The notes below the pieces were generated by a model, which did no database searches, was not told the origin of the DNA, and saw nothing but the letters and a program-made list of their open reading frames with translations. This document shows, in pieces, positions 10,358 through 20,982 of a stretch of DNA of 64,000 nucleotides (its first letter is position 1; each line of letters opens with the position of its first letter). The translations under genes were made by a program, and so were the position numbers. This stretch comes from Lachnospiraceae bacterium V9D3004 (GTDB lineage: Bacteria; Bacillota; Clostridia; Lachnospirales; Lachnospiraceae), in assembly GCA_000621985.1 (NCBI GenBank), contig JHWW01000008.1, positions 62,001 to 126,000 on the forward strand. Direction: 5' to 3'.

Positions 10358-11593
10358 ATGAAGAGATCTATAAAACATTTTCTGATCATAATGCTCATAC
10401 TGGTATTGGGTGGCGTCTGTACTGCAGGTACATTCGTTGCGCAGGCGAGGACGATAATCAATAACCCGCCGTATTATGACCAGAATCTCGGGTGTTATGT
10501 CCAGGTGACAACAGAGACATATACCGAGTATGACCAGTCGCTTAAGCTTAACCGTAATATGAAAAAGACTACTACGGTTTACTACAAATATGAAAATGAT
10601 ACTTATGTATTCATAAGTCAGAACGAGACGGAGGAGATATTGTCGTATGAGCCGGCTGTATCGGCTTCTCCTTCAGGTTCTGCAGGTCCTTCAGCCTCGG
10701 TATATCCGTATCCTACGTCTTCTGCGTGGCCAAGCGGATCGCCCAGACCAAGTGTGTCACCCAAGGCGTCTCCATCGGCAGTGCCCACGGCAACGCCGAT
10801 CCCTATTGACGATGATCCGCCGGAATTAACCGTGACGCGCAAGTCCGGCACTACAGCCAAGATAAAATGGGAACCCGTTGATAATGCCGACGGATATATA
10901 ATATACCGTTCCACCAAGGAGAACAAAAACTACTCCAAGATCAAAAAAGTAAAGGACAGTCTGAAAGTATCATTTACCGACAGCGGTCTTAAGAGCAGTA
11001 CAACTTATTATTATAAGATAAAGGGATATCAGAAGACTTCATACGGTAACAGATATACCGATATATCCGAACCGAAGCAGCTCACTACGATAGCTGTTAA
11101 GAAGCTGGTTGCCAAGCTTAGAAAGCTTCGCGCCCAGTACCCTGACGGAAAGTTCTGGAATCACACCGGATACACTGTGAGCAAAGGTCAGAGTGTAGAA
11201 GGATTCGTCACCAACCATCCGTGTAATCATAACGGAAAGATCATTGTTAACGGTAAGACGCTTGAGAATATAAGCTCAACCTGTAATTATTATCGTTATA
11301 CGGTAGACGGAAAAGCCGTTATGGGATATCAATGCGCGGGATTTGCCGCCATGATCAATGACAAGCTCTTCGGAAAGTCAGCTTTCAGATCCCACAACAG
11401 TTTCAGCAAAGCCAAAGTCGGGGATTGTGTAAGGTATCAGAACCAGCACTCGGCTGTTATCATCGAGAAGCATTCGAATTATGTGATCGTTGCCGAATGC
11501 AATTACGGTAACACCTGCCGTATAAAGTGGGGCAGGAAGATACTTAAGAGTAATCTGTCAGGCGCCGTGTATTATACGAAGAGGGCAGCTTAA
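10358..11593 (+). CDS. Secreted FnIII protein with C-terminal NlpC/P60- or CHAP-like domain
   Basis: Residues 1-30 form a signal peptide (KHFLIIMLILVLGG then an Ala site). A Pro/Ser-rich linker (about residues 95-150) is followed by an FnIII domain (about 151-245) and a C-terminal domain. That domain has a cysteine in YQCAGFAAMINDKLFG, a histidine in NQHSAVIIEK and a polar residue in AECNYGN, spaced as in NlpC/P60 or CHAP cysteine amidases. The likely role is peptidoglycan or peptide amide cleavage outside the cell. The family assignment is inferred from the Cys/His arrangement only, and the domain could be an inactive relative. It lies 39 bp after recR and 20 bp before the next gene, so these may be one transcript. 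Confidence 0.7.
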   Translation: MKRSIKHFLIIMLILVLGGVCTAGTFVAQARTIINNPPYYDQNLGCYVQVTTETYTEYDQSLKLNRNMKKTTTVYYKYENDTYVFISQNETEEILSYEPAVSASPSGSAGPSASVYPYPTSSAWPSGSPRPSVSPKASPSAVPTATPIPIDDDPPELTVTRKSGTTAKIKWEPVDNADGYIIYRSTKENKNYSKIKKVKDSLKVSFTDSGLKSSTTYYYKIKGYQKTSYGNRYTDISEPKQLTTIAVKKLVAKLRKLRAQYPDGKFWNHTGYTVSKGQSVEGFVTNHPCNHNGKIIVNGKTLENISSTCNYYRYTVDGKAVMGYQCAGFAAMINDKLFGKSAFRSHNSFSKAKVGDCVRYQNQHSAVIIEKHSNYVIVAECNYGNTCRIKWGRKILKSNLSGAVYYTKRAA

Positions 11594-11612
11594 CGATCCG
11601 GGAGGAATATAG

Positions 11613-12806
11613 TTGGGAACTCTTAATGAAAGAAGCGGGGAAAACCTGCTGGCAAAAGAAAAAACAAAGCACAGGATCAGGATAATAATCTATATCATCA
11701 TAGGTGTACTGATCATCGGATATATAGCATACTGGATATGGGACAGCATCCGTAACAAGGAATATCACACTTATACCGTTGAAGCTTCCTATGACAAAGT
11801 TGACGGCAACACAGTCGTGTATAAAAACTATGGAGATAATATACTCAAGTACAGCAGAGACGGCGCGATGGCAATGGATTCCGATGGTAATACTTTGTGG
11901 AACGGCAGCTTTGAGATGCAAAGTCCAATGGTGGATTGTTGCGATGACTTTGTTGCAATAGCGGATGAGAGCGGAAAAGAGATATATGTATTCAACGGAT
12001 CCGATTCGGGAACCAAGATAGACGTTCCTCTTCCTATAAAGAATATCAGAGTGGCATCCCAGGGAGTTGTAGCAGTGGTTCTCGAAGATGAACGTTCCAA
12101 TACGATCAATCTGTATGATCCTTATTCCAACACGGAGAAGCTTCTTGTTGAAGTGCCGACCAATGTCAAGACAGACGGATATCCCGTAGATATTGCGCTC
12201 TCGAGAGACGGACAGAGTCTTGTTACATCATATCTGTCAGTCGATAACGGAGTTACGGACAGCAAAGTATGTTTCTATAATTTTTCGGAAGTGGGTCAGG
12301 ATAAGAACCGGATAGTCGGAGGAAAGACCTACGATACTTCGATGGCTGTCAAACTTGAATTCATCGGTGACGATACACTGTGTGTATTTCTTGATAACGG
12401 ATTCGAAATATTTAAAAACATGAAACAGCCCGAAGAGATTCATTCGGAACATTTCGACAAAGAGATCAAGAGTGCCGTATACCAGAAAGGATATGTGGGT
12501 TACGTATTCGAACAGAGTGACGGTGAGAGCAGATACGATGTAAAACTGTACGACACATCGGGCGATGTGGTTCTTAATACCAGTCTTGATTATGAATATG
12601 AACGTGTATATATGGAAGAATCGGATCTCATATTCCTGTCGGAGAAGGATTGTCATATAATTAAGAAAAATGGCGTATGCAAGTTTGACGGCGTATTTGA
12701 CACCGGCGTGAAGTACCTGTTCGGAACAGGGAGCGGAGATACGTATTTCATGATAGATGATAAAATGATAAGAATGATCGAACTTAAGGAGGAAGAAAGA
12801 ACGTAG
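11613..12806 (+). CDS. Membrane-anchored beta-propeller-like protein (DUF5711-like)
   Basis: The start is TTG after GGGAGGAATATAG. Residues about 22-47 are one hydrophobic segment (IIIYIIIGVLIIGYIAYWIW), giving a short cytoplasmic tail and a large extracellular part. The rest is made of short beta-strand repeats with SxDG and NxYD turns (for example IALSRDGQSLVTSY), as in WD/PQQ-like beta-propellers, without catalytic motifs. From memory this resembles the Lachnospiraceae DUF5711 family. Its function is not known. Confidence 0.65.
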   Translation: MGTLNERSGENLLAKEKTKHRIRIIIYIIIGVLIIGYIAYWIWDSIRNKEYHTYTVEASYDKVDGNTVVYKNYGDNILKYSRDGAMAMDSDGNTLWNGSFEMQSPMVDCCDDFVAIADESGKEIYVFNGSDSGTKIDVPLPIKNIRVASQGVVAVVLEDERSNTINLYDPYSNTEKLLVEVPTNVKTDGYPVDIALSRDGQSLVTSYLSVDNGVTDSKVCFYNFSEVGQDKNRIVGGKTYDTSMAVKLEFIGDDTLCVFLDNGFEIFKNMKQPEEIHSEHFDKEIKSAVYQKGYVGYVFEQSDGESRYDVKLYDTSGDVVLNTSLDYEYERVYMEESDLIFLSEKDCHIIKKNGVCKFDGVFDTGVKYLFGTGSGDTYFMIDDKMIRMIELKEEERT

Positions 12807-12904
12807 CCAGGGATGAAACCTGATAGCGGTACAGCCGGATGATGAATGAACCGGTCAGTCCCACGCTGTGCAGGAATCGGGTGAATACCCGACAAAAAAA
12901 ATTC

Positions 12905-12933
12905 TTGACAACCATAATTCATAGCTTTATAAT
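12905..12933 (+). promoter_or_regulatory. Sigma-70 promoter of the rpsL-rpsG-fusA operon
   Basis: TTGACA (12905-12910) and TATAAT (12928-12933) both match consensus exactly, with a 17-bp spacer. Just downstream, GAGCG (12938-12942) can pair with CGCTC (12954-12958) around a T-rich loop, placing a leader hairpin at the very 5' end of the transcript. The rpsL ribosome site AGGAGGTG lies at about 12971-12978. Confidence 0.9.
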
Positions 12934-12985
12934 GAGTGAGCGTGCCTTTTGCGCGCTCAATTTTATATACAGGAGGTGAAAATTA

Positions 12986-13405
12986 ATGCCAACTTTTAAC
13001 CAATTAGTAAGAAAAGGTAGAAAGACAGTAGAGAAGAAATCAAATTCTCCTGCTCTTCAGTACAGCTACAATTCTCTTAACAAGAGAACAACCAACACAA
13101 GTTCTCCGCAGAAGAGAGGTGTGTGTACAGCAGTTAGAACAGCTACACCTAAGAAGCCTAACTCAGCTCTTAGAAAGACTGCCAGAGTACGTCTTTCAAA
13201 CGGAATCGAGGTTACCAGTTATATCCCAGGTGAGGGTCACAACCTTCAGGAGCACAGCGTTGTGCTTATCAGAGGTGGAAGAGTAAAGGACCTTCCCGGT
13301 ACACGTTATCACATCATCCGTGGTACGCTGGATACAGCAGGTGTTGCTAACAGAAAGCAGGCCCGCTCAAAGTACGGTGCTAAGAGACCGAAAGCCGCTA
13401 AGTAG
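12986..13405 (+). CDS. rpsL: 30S ribosomal protein S12
   Basis: The 139-aa product matches S12 throughout, including [18 protein letters not shown] around the decoding-site loop and [21 protein letters not shown]12 contacts the decoding centre of the small subunit. The residues at the classical streptomycin-resistance positions read as the usual lysines (KKPNSA and GRVKDLPG), suggesting a wild-type sensitive form. It is the first gene of a str operon driven by the consensus promoter just upstream. Confidence 0.98.
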   Translation: MPTFNQLVRKGRKTVEKKSNSPALQYSYNSLNKRTTNTSSPQKRGVCTAVRTATPKKPNSALRKTARVRLSNGIEVTSYIPGEGHNLQEHSVVLIRGGRVKDLPGTRYHIIRGTLDTAGVANRKQARSKYGAKRPKAAK

Positions 13406-13500
13406 TCACTAATTCAAGAAAGTACCGGATTAATTTTTGCCCTAAAATAGATCTGGTGCGGACACAGAATCGTGAGTACCTGTGAATTAATAAGGAGTAA

Positions 13501-13995
<495 letters not shown>

Positions 13996-14083
13996 GCATC
14001 AATAACTATGATGCGCTGTGAGACGTAGAAAGTGAGTCTTGCGGTTTGACTATTTTTTTGAGATATAAGGGAGGTTTTAATCC

Positions 14084-16201
14084 TTGGCTGGAAGGGAATA
14101 CCCGTTAGAGAGAACAAGGAATATCGGTATCATGGCTCATATCGATGCCGGTAAGACAACTCTTACGGAAAGAATATTATATTATACAGGTGTTAACTAT
14201 AAGATCGGTGATACACATGAAGGTACTGCTACCATGGACTGGATGGAGCAGGAGCAGGAAAGAGGTATCACTATAACTTCTGCTGCAACAACATGCCATT
14301 GGACACCGCAGGTACAGAATAAGGTACCTAACGGAGCACAGGAATATCGTATCAATATCATTGACACACCCGGACACGTTGACTTCACTGTAGAAGTTGA
14401 GCGTTCACTCCGTGTACTTGACGGAGCTGTTGGTGTATTCTGTGCAAAGGGTGGTGTTGAGCCGCAGTCAGAGAATGTATGGCGTCAGGCTGATACCTAT
14501 AACGTACCGAGAATGGCATTCATCAACAAGATGGATATTCTCGGAGCTGATTTCTATGGCGCAGTTGACCAGATCCGCGAGAGACTTGGTAAGAATGCGA
14601 TCATGCTTCAGCTTCCTATAGGTAAGGAAGATGATTTCAAGGGAATCATTGATCTGTTCGAGATGCAGGCTTACATCTATAATGATGAGAAGGGCGAAGA
14701 TATCTCGATCGTTGAGATCCCCGATGATATGAAAGATGATGCCGAGATGTATCGTGAAGAGCTTATCGAGAAGATCTGTGAGCTCGATGACGATCTGCTT
14801 GAAAAATACCTTGAAGGCGTTGAGCCTACTGAGAAAGAGCTTAAGGCTGCTCTCAGAAAAGGTACATGTAATTGTACTGCAATACCTGTTTGCTGCGGTA
14901 CAGCTTATCGTAACAAAGGTGTTCAGAAGCTTCTGGACGCAATCATCGAATATATGCCTGCACCGACGGACATCGAATCCATCAAGGGTGTGGATGATGA
15001 AGGAAATGAAGTAGTAAGACATTCATCCGATGAAGAGCCGTTCTCAGCGCTCGCATTCAAGATCATGGCTGACCCGTTTGTTGGTAAGCTTGCATTCTTC
15101 CGTGTATATTCGGGAACAATGAATTCAGGTTCATATGTTCTTAATGCAACGAAAGGCAAGAAGGAGCGTGTAGGTCGTATCCTTCAGATGCATGCTAACA
15201 AGAGGGAAGAGCTTCCAAAGGTTTATGCAGGAGATATCGCTGCAGCCGTTGGTTTCAAGAATACAACAACAGGTGATACAATCTGTGATGAACAGCATCC
15301 TGTTATTCTTGAGTCCATGGAGTTCCCGGAGCCTGTTATCGAGCTTGCTATCGAGCCTAAGACCAAGGACGGACAGCAGAAGATGGGCGAGGCACTTGCC
15401 AAGCTTGCTGAAGAAGATCCGACATTCCGTGCACATACCGACACAGAGACAGGTCAGACGATCATCGCCGGAATGGGTGAGCTTCATCTTGAGATCATCG
15501 TTGACCGTCTGCTTCGTGAATTCAAGGTAGAGGCTAATGTAGGTGCTCCTCAGGTTGCATACAAGGAGACATTTACGGAGAAAGTCGATGTCGAGAGCAA
15601 ATACGCAAAGCAGTCCGGTGGACGTGGACAGTATGGTCATTGTAAAGTTATATTTGAGCCTATGGATCCGAACGCTGAAGAGACATTCAAGTTCGAGTCA
15701 ACTGTAGTAGGTGGTAACATTCCTAAGGAATATATCCCGGCAGTCGGCGAAGGTATCGAGGAAGCTGCACAGGCTGGTATACTCGGTGGATTCCCGGTAC
15801 TCGGTGTTCATGCTACAGTATATGACGGATCATATCATGAAGTCGATTCATCAGAGATGGCATTCCATATCGCAGGTTCAATGGCATTCAAGGATGCAAT
15901 GAAGAAAGCTAACGCAGTTCTTCTTGAGCCTATCATGAGAGTTGAGGTTACAATGCCTGAGGATTACATGGGTGATGTAATCGGAGATATCAACTCAAGG
16001 CGCGGACGTATCGAAGGAATGGAAGATATCGGCGGTGGTAAGATGGTTAAGGCATATGTACCGCTTGCAGAGATGTTCGGATATTCAACAGATCTTCGTT
16101 CCAAGACACAGGGCCGTGGAAACTACTCAATGTTCTTCGATAAGTATGAGCAGGTTCCAAAGAGCGTTCAGGAGAAAGTACTTTCATCAAAGAATGCATA
16201 A
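14084..16201 (+). CDS. fusA: Translation elongation factor G
   Basis: The 705-aa EF-G has all GTPase motifs: G1 [10 protein letters not shown]2 [10 protein letters not shown]3 DTPGH and G4 NKMD. The domain IV/V signature (GGRGQYGHC, then the C-terminal [12 protein letters not shown]) is also present. It catalyses GTP-dependent translocation on the ribosome. The start is TTG behind GGGAGGTTTTAATCC, and ATG is absent near the conserved [20 protein letters not shown] start. It is the third gene of the str operon, and tuf follows after a 430-bp gap rather than directly. Confidence 0.98.
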   Translation: MAGREYPLERTRNIGIMAHIDAGKTTLTERILYYTGVNYKIGDTHEGTATMDWMEQEQERGITITSAATTCHWTPQVQNKVPNGAQEYRINIIDTPGHVDFTVEVERSLRVLDGAVGVFCAKGGVEPQSENVWRQADTYNVPRMAFINKMDILGADFYGAVDQIRERLGKNAIMLQLPIGKEDDFKGIIDLFEMQAYIYNDEKGEDISIVEIPDDMKDDAEMYREELIEKICELDDDLLEKYLEGVEPTEKELKAALRKGTCNCTAIPVCCGTAYRNKGVQKLLDAIIEYMPAPTDIESIKGVDDEGNEVVRHSSDEEPFSALAFKIMADPFVGKLAFFRVYSGTMNSGSYVLNATKGKKERVGRILQMHANKREELPKVYAGDIAAAVGFKNTTTGDTICDEQHPVILESMEFPEPVIELAIEPKTKDGQQKMGEALAKLAEEDPTFRAHTDTETGQTIIAGMGELHLEIIVDRLLREFKVEANVGAPQVAYKETFTEKVDVESKYAKQSGGRGQYGHCKVIFEPMDPNAEETFKFESTVVGGNIPKEYIPAVGEGIEEAAQAGILGGFPVLGVHATVYDGSYHEVDSSEMAFHIAGSMAFKDAMKKANAVLLEPIMRVEVTMPEDYMGDVIGDINSRRGRIEGMEDIGGGKMVKAYVPLAEMFGYSTDLRSKTQGRGNYSMFFDKYEQVPKSVQEKVLSSKNA

Positions 16202-16227
16202 ATAAATAATAAATATAAGATACTATC

Positions 16228-16510
16228 ACTACTATTCACGGCGCCCACAACCCACAGCCCATACACTTCGTGTATGCCGTAGGTGGCGCTCTGATGGATG
16301 TGGAGGCGGGAAGTAAAGGTATTATTACTACTATTCACGGCGCCCACAACCCACAGCCCATACACTTCGTGTATGCCGCTGCTTCGCAGCTCATGGCTGT
16401 GGGTGTGGGGGAGGTTCCTGCTTCACAGGAACCCCTTACACATAACGTCATACAGATTCTTACGTGCGAGCACGACGAATCTGTACGCCGCTACGTGTAC
16501 CGTGAATAGT
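16228..16510 (+). repeat. Hairpin-rich interspersed repeat between fusA and tuf
   Basis: This fills the 430-bp gap between fusA and tuf. A 52-bp segment occurs twice with no visible difference (16228-16279 and 16327-16378), offset 99 bp. Each copy contains the perfect hairpin CATACAC-TTC-GTGTATG. The outer ends are inverted: ACTATTCACGG (16231-16241) and CCGTGAATAGT (16500-16510). Inside are stems at 16345-16409 (about CCCACAACCCACAGCC against GGCTGTGGGTGTGGG), 16413-16433 and 16452-16484 (ACAGATTC against GAATCTGT). Short open frames here are byproducts of the palindromes. It looks like a MITE- or REP-like element, and a related copy lies at 63531-63598. Confidence 0.7.
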
Positions 16511-16534
16511 AACACAAGTTCTTACAAAAAATAC

Positions 16535-16563
16535 TTGAAATTCTGTACGGTATGAAATATAAT
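16535..16563 (+). promoter_or_regulatory. Sigma-70 promoter of tuf
   Basis: TTGAAA (16535-16540) and TATAAT (16558-16563) are separated by exactly 17 bp, about 70 bp before the tuf start. It lies just downstream of the interspersed repeat, which suggests tuf is transcribed independently of fusA in this genome. Confidence 0.8.
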
Positions 16564-16631
16564 AATTTCATATTTGGCAATAATATGAAGTTGCCAGTTT
16601 ATATGTAATGAAATATAAGGAGGAAGCTATA

Positions 16632-17837
16632 ATGGCAAAAGAAAAGTTCAACAGAACAAAACCGCATTGTAATATCGGTACAATTGGTCACGTTGACCAT
16701 GGTAAGACTACTCTTACTGCTGCTATTACCAAGGTTCTTACAGAGAGAGTTGCTGGTAACACAGCTACAGACTTCGAGAACATTGATAAGGCACCTGAAG
16801 AGAGAGAAAGAGGTATAACAATCTCTACAGCACACGTTGAGTATGAGACTGAGAAGCGTCACTATGCACACGTTGACTGCCCAGGACATGCTGACTACGT
16901 TAAGAACATGATCACAGGAGCTGCTCAGATGGATGGCGCTATCCTCGTTGTTGCAGCAACTGATGGTGTTATGGCTCAGACCAAGGAGCACATCCTTCTT
17001 GCTCGTCAGGTTGGTGTTCCTTATATTGTAGTATTTATTAACAAGTGCGACAGCCCTGATGTTGATGATGAGCTTATCGAGCTCGTTGAGATGGAAGTTC
17101 AGGAGAAACTTGAAGAGTATGATTTCAAAGGATGCCCGATCATCAAGGGATCAGCTCTTAAGGCTCTTGAAGATCCGACAGGAGAGTGGGCTGACAAGAT
17201 CATGGAACTCATGGATACAGTAGACAGCTACATTCCGGATCCGCAGCGTGATACAGATAAAGATTTCCTTATGCCTATCGAGGACGTATTCACTATCACA
17301 GGTCGTGGTACTGTTGCTACAGGCCGTGTTGAGAGAGGAACACTTCATCTTAACGAGCCTGTTGAGATCGTTGGTATCAAGGAAGAGAGCATGAGCTCAG
17401 TTGTAACAGGTATCGAGATGTTCCGTAAGATGCTCGACGAAGCACAGGCTGGTGATAACATCGGTGCACTTCTTCGTGGTATCAACAGAACTGATATCGA
17501 AAGAGGACAGGTACTTGCTAAGCCGGGTACAGTAACATGCCATAAGAAATTTACCGCTCAGGTTTACGTTCTTACTAAGGACGAGGGTGGACGTCATACT
17601 CCATTCGTAGCTAACTATCGTCCACAGTTCTATTTCAGAACAACAGACGTTACAGGTGTTATCAGTGACCTTAAGGACAATGATGGCAATCCTGCAGAGA
17701 TGTGTATGCCTGGTGATAACGTAGAGATCACTATCGAGCTTATTCATCCAATCGCTATGGATCAGGGTCTTACATTCGCTATCCGTGAGGGTGGACGTAC
17801 AGTAGGATCAGGACGTGTTGCAAGTATTATTGAGTAA
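16632..17837 (+). CDS. tuf: Translation elongation factor Tu
   Basis: EF-Tu starts [20 protein letters not shown] with G1 [20 protein letters not shown] and NKCD, and ends with the usual [14 protein letters not shown]. It delivers aminoacyl-tRNA to the ribosome as a GTP complex. The ATG at 16632 is chosen over an in-frame ATG at 16608 because AAGGAGG (about 16617-16623) is correctly placed for it and the family begins there. Codon choice is strongly biased, as expected for a highly expressed gene. Confidence 0.98.
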   Translation: MAKEKFNRTKPHCNIGTIGHVDHGKTTLTAAITKVLTERVAGNTATDFENIDKAPEERERGITISTAHVEYETEKRHYAHVDCPGHADYVKNMITGAAQMDGAILVVAATDGVMAQTKEHILLARQVGVPYIVVFINKCDSPDVDDELIELVEMEVQEKLEEYDFKGCPIIKGSALKALEDPTGEWADKIMELMDTVDSYIPDPQRDTDKDFLMPIEDVFTITGRGTVATGRVERGTLHLNEPVEIVGIKEESMSSVVTGIEMFRKMLDEAQAGDNIGALLRGINRTDIERGQVLAKPGTVTCHKKFTAQVYVLTKDEGGRHTPFVANYRPQFYFRTTDVTGVISDLKDNDGNPAEMCMPGDNVEITIELIHPIAMDQGLTFAIREGGRTVGSGRVASIIE

Positions 17838-17858
17838 TCACGTTGACTTTTTTGTCAA

Positions 17859-17984
17859 GCGAACGAGAGAAATAATAAAATGCCCATGGCAAGCTAGCTT
17901 GCCAATGGGCATTTTTTATTGATCGAACGGACATTTGCAAAATGTCCGTGTGCGGATTGCCGAAGGCAAGCCGCTCTCGTTCGC
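17859..17984 (+). terminator. Compound terminator structure after tuf
   Basis: A strong intrinsic terminator lies at 17877-17917: AAAATGCCCA pairs with TGGGCATTTT around a perfect 16-bp palindrome (17888-17903), followed by T residues. A second hairpin GGACATTT/AAATGTCC follows at 17939-17957. Both are enclosed by an 11-bp perfect inverted repeat, GCGAACGAGAG (17859-17869) and CTCTCGTTCGC (17974-17984). From 17985 to 18131 I see nothing beyond A/T-rich spacer and the next ribosome site. Confidence 0.8.
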
Positions 17985-18131
17985 ACTTAATCCCAATTTA
18001 ATTATATTTACACAATTTTAATAATAAAACGATTCCAAAGAACGTTGTTATTCCATAAAAATGATGATAAAATCAAAAACAAAGAGGCTTTTCATAAACA
18101 GTAATATATAAAAAAATTAGGAGATTATAAT

Positions 18132-20891
18132 ATGAGAGTGCTTATAAGGAAAATACCAGGAATGATCATGGGTATTGCCATGCTTTTATCGCTTCTTCCT
18201 TCGGGAACGGCATATGTATCGGCAGCGGGAAATGCCCGGACACAGCTCAGTAATGACGAAGACATATCTTTGGGAGACCTGTTGAATTTACTTAACGGAG
18301 AGGAAGGAAATGACGACGATTATTCTCAGTATACAGATGATTGGAGCATCAGTGAACAGGTTTCAAACGTGAAATTGGACAAGACTGAATATTCCACAGG
18401 ATCGATGCAAACGATCAATATCTCGTATGATGTAGCGAAGATACCTTCGGAATACTGCGTGGATAGCTGGCAAAATATCTATTTTGCGATCGTAGACAGT
18501 TCTTTTTCGAATAACGGATATGATATTGACGACTTTAGTGAAAAGGGAGTACTTGTAAAGGAAGAAGTTCCCCTGACAAAGCTTAAGGCCGGTACTAATA
18601 CTGTTACTCTGAATGCCAGTTTCTCCAACAGAGGAACTTACTATCTTTTTGTTGCACAAAAAGGCATATATGTTACAGAACTTACCAAGATGCAGTTTAC
18701 CGTAAAAGCAATGACGGATCAAAGTGGTAATGTTATTAATACCAAAGCCTCTGTCAGACCGCAGTACACCGTTTATTCTGCTACACAGGCGGCTAATATG
18801 AAGATATTCTATAGTGTTGCCGACATCAGCAGTGATTATCAACTATATGTACGCAGGGGCTTATCCACAAACGGTTATACGAAAGATCAGAAGTACATCA
18901 TCGCTGATTTTATGTCAAATCAGAATGAATTGAAGCTTGAGCTGGGTAAGGAACAGAGCATTTCTCTGAATAAAACTGCAAAAGACTTTGAGAAACGCGG
19001 TGTATATACCGTTGTTCTCTACAATATGACAACCCAGAAAGAAGTGGGACAGGATATATTTTATGTAGTGGATGAAAAGTACCTTATCCAGCGTGACTCA
19101 TCAAAAATGAGTGCAGATGGAATAATACCGTTTTACTGTAATGCATCACTTCGTAATTTCAATATGGATAATAACGAAACCTACAGTTTTCAGGTAAGTT
19201 TCCCAATAAATTATAAGAAATATCTCGATGAAATAAAACGGATGTATTACAATAATGGACTTGATGAAAATTTAGATTACGGTTATTCGGATACAGACAG
19301 TTATGAAAATCTGTCCGGTGGTAATCCGTACTTAAACGATAATTATCAGGTATACATGACGGTAAAATATACTCCGGCAGGTTCAAAAGATACCCGTAAA
19401 CTGTTTGACAAGAAAATTACGGGTGTTTATAAGACACATACCGTGACTCTCAGTTCCGAAGAGATCCGTAAAGCGATCTATGAGACCGGCAGTAAAGACA
19501 TCTCCTATGCCGGCGTTGTAACTGTGGAATTCGACAATCAAACAAGTGATGCGGGTTATCAGGATATAGCAAATGAGGCCATAATCCGTTTTACGGAAAG
19601 CTTCAAGTTCGGTGTCTACAAAACAGAGTCGCTTACAAAGGTTTCATCTTCTCCATCAAAGGTTGAACTTGCATACGGAGAAATGGGAACTATCAAAGTC
19701 AATGATAAATTAGGCGGAAATATCTATGCAGATATTTACAAAGGAAGCAAAAAGATCAGAACCCTTAAGGGTTCCTGCGAGATCAACTCCGATGGAACCG
19801 CATCCGGTGAAGTTGATTGGGATCTGAAGGATGGCAACGGAAAATATGTCAAGAAAGGGAAATACACAGCCAAGGTTTATACGGTCAATGAATATACAGT
19901 ATTTAACGATGATGGAAGCGCTGGCAGTAAGAAAGTCACATCAAGTGTAAAATCAACTACAATTAAAGTTGTAAAACCGAAGCGAAAACTGACATTAAAG
20001 ACAAGCGTGTCCGGTATCTCGGGCGGCAATTCAGTGTATATTGAAAAACCTGTATTCGGTGTTGTTGTAAAAACGAGCATCGGAGCAAGCGTTAATATAT
20101 CCGTGAAGAATTCCAAAGGCGTTGTATTAAGGAATTGCAGTGCTCTCTGCAGGAGGGGACAAAGGAGTGTCAGTGTAGATCTTTCCGGCAAGAAACTGAA
20201 AGCCGGCAAATATAAGGTTATAGTAAAAGCAAAAACGCTTGATGGCAAGAAGAAAACCGCAAAAGGAACTTTCCATGTTGAAAAGATGCCGAAATCTTCG
20301 ATTTCGAACGCTTCAGTAAACCTGAACGGCGGAACCGGAAACGTATCATTTAAGATTTCCCAGTATGCTGATGTAAATGTTACGGTAAAATCAGGAAGTA
20401 CAGTCAAGCAGACTATCATAGATCATGCGTATTCAGCAGGCAATGTAAAGGCAACTTTCTCTTACGGAGGCTATGCACCGGGCAACTACAGTGTAGTCAT
20501 CAAAACTAAGAACAGCGGCGGAAGCAAAACCATTACAAAGAATTTCACAATAAAGGCTAAGCCGGTAGTCATAAACAAGCCTACTGCAAGCGGTCTCTCG
20601 GTACGTTTTCTGGCAGGAAAAGACGGTGATATGGTACAGGGCTCCTTCTACTACACCGGCAAAGATGCTAAAGTAGTTGTTGATATCATGTACAATGATA
20701 CTGAAGAGATAGTCTATACCTATCAGGGCAAGACAACGAAAGACAGCGGAACATTTACCTATACATGGGACGGATTCAAATCCAATGGATTCCGTTGCTG
20801 GACCGGTAATTATACCTACCGTGTGTATCTTGTCAACAGTGCTGGTATGACATCATACCTGAGGCAGAACTTCACTCTTGGCAAGGGATGA
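18132..20891 (+). CDS. Secreted multi-domain Ig-like surface protein (919 aa)
   Basis: ATG follows TTAGGAGATTATA. A signal peptide covers residues 1-33 (IMGIAMLLSLLPSG then AYVSAAG). The body is beta-rich with several Ig-like modules. Two have the FlgD-Ig pattern: WDLKDGNGKYVKKGKYTAKVY near residue 575 and TWDGFKSNGFRCWTGNYTYRVY near residue 885. Repeated LKAGKYKVIVK and YAPGNYSVVIK strands lie between them. No sorting signal or catalytic site is seen. It is probably a structural or adhesive surface protein, and its partner is unknown. Confidence 0.7.
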   Translation: MRVLIRKIPGMIMGIAMLLSLLPSGTAYVSAAGNARTQLSNDEDISLGDLLNLLNGEEGNDDDYSQYTDDWSISEQVSNVKLDKTEYSTGSMQTINISYDVAKIPSEYCVDSWQNIYFAIVDSSFSNNGYDIDDFSEKGVLVKEEVPLTKLKAGTNTVTLNASFSNRGTYYLFVAQKGIYVTELTKMQFTVKAMTDQSGNVINTKASVRPQYTVYSATQAANMKIFYSVADISSDYQLYVRRGLSTNGYTKDQKYIIADFMSNQNELKLELGKEQSISLNKTAKDFEKRGVYTVVLYNMTTQKEVGQDIFYVVDEKYLIQRDSSKMSADGIIPFYCNASLRNFNMDNNETYSFQVSFPINYKKYLDEIKRMYYNNGLDENLDYGYSDTDSYENLSGGNPYLNDNYQVYMTVKYTPAGSKDTRKLFDKKITGVYKTHTVTLSSEEIRKAIYETGSKDISYAGVVTVEFDNQTSDAGYQDIANEAIIRFTESFKFGVYKTESLTKVSSSPSKVELAYGEMGTIKVNDKLGGNIYADIYKGSKKIRTLKGSCEINSDGTASGEVDWDLKDGNGKYVKKGKYTAKVYTVNEYTVFNDDGSAGSKKVTSSVKSTTIKVVKPKRKLTLKTSVSGISGGNSVYIEKPVFGVVVKTSIGASVNISVKNSKGVVLRNCSALCRRGQRSVSVDLSGKKLKAGKYKVIVKAKTLDGKKKTAKGTFHVEKMPKSSISNASVNLNGGTGNVSFKISQYADVNVTVKSGSTVKQTIIDHAYSAGNVKATFSYGGYAPGNYSVVIKTKNSGGSKTITKNFTIKAKPVVINKPTASGLSVRFLAGKDGDMVQGSFYYTGKDAKVVVDIMYNDTEEIVYTYQGKTTKDSGTFTYTWDGFKSNGFRCWTGNYTYRVYLVNSAGMTSYLRQNFTLGKG

Positions 20892-20948
20892 TGATCATCA
20901 TTATTGGATTTACGGATAATTTTATCAATAATACTGAATAAAAAATAT

Positions 20949-20970
20949 CGGCGGTCATTTGACCGCCGAC
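20949..20970. terminator. Bidirectional intrinsic terminator
   Basis: A perfect 10-bp stem, TCGGCGGTCA/TGACCGCCGA, with a 2-nt loop is flanked by an A tract on the left and a T-rich stretch on the right. It therefore serves the surface protein gene on the left and the convergent GGDEF gene on the right. Confidence 0.85.
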
Positions 20971-20982
20971 AACTTTTTACCC

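Noticed and set aside
16270-16555. Two short plus-strand open frames between fusA and tuf
   Set aside because: They read through palindromes of the interspersed repeat, and neither has a ribosome site at a sensible distance.
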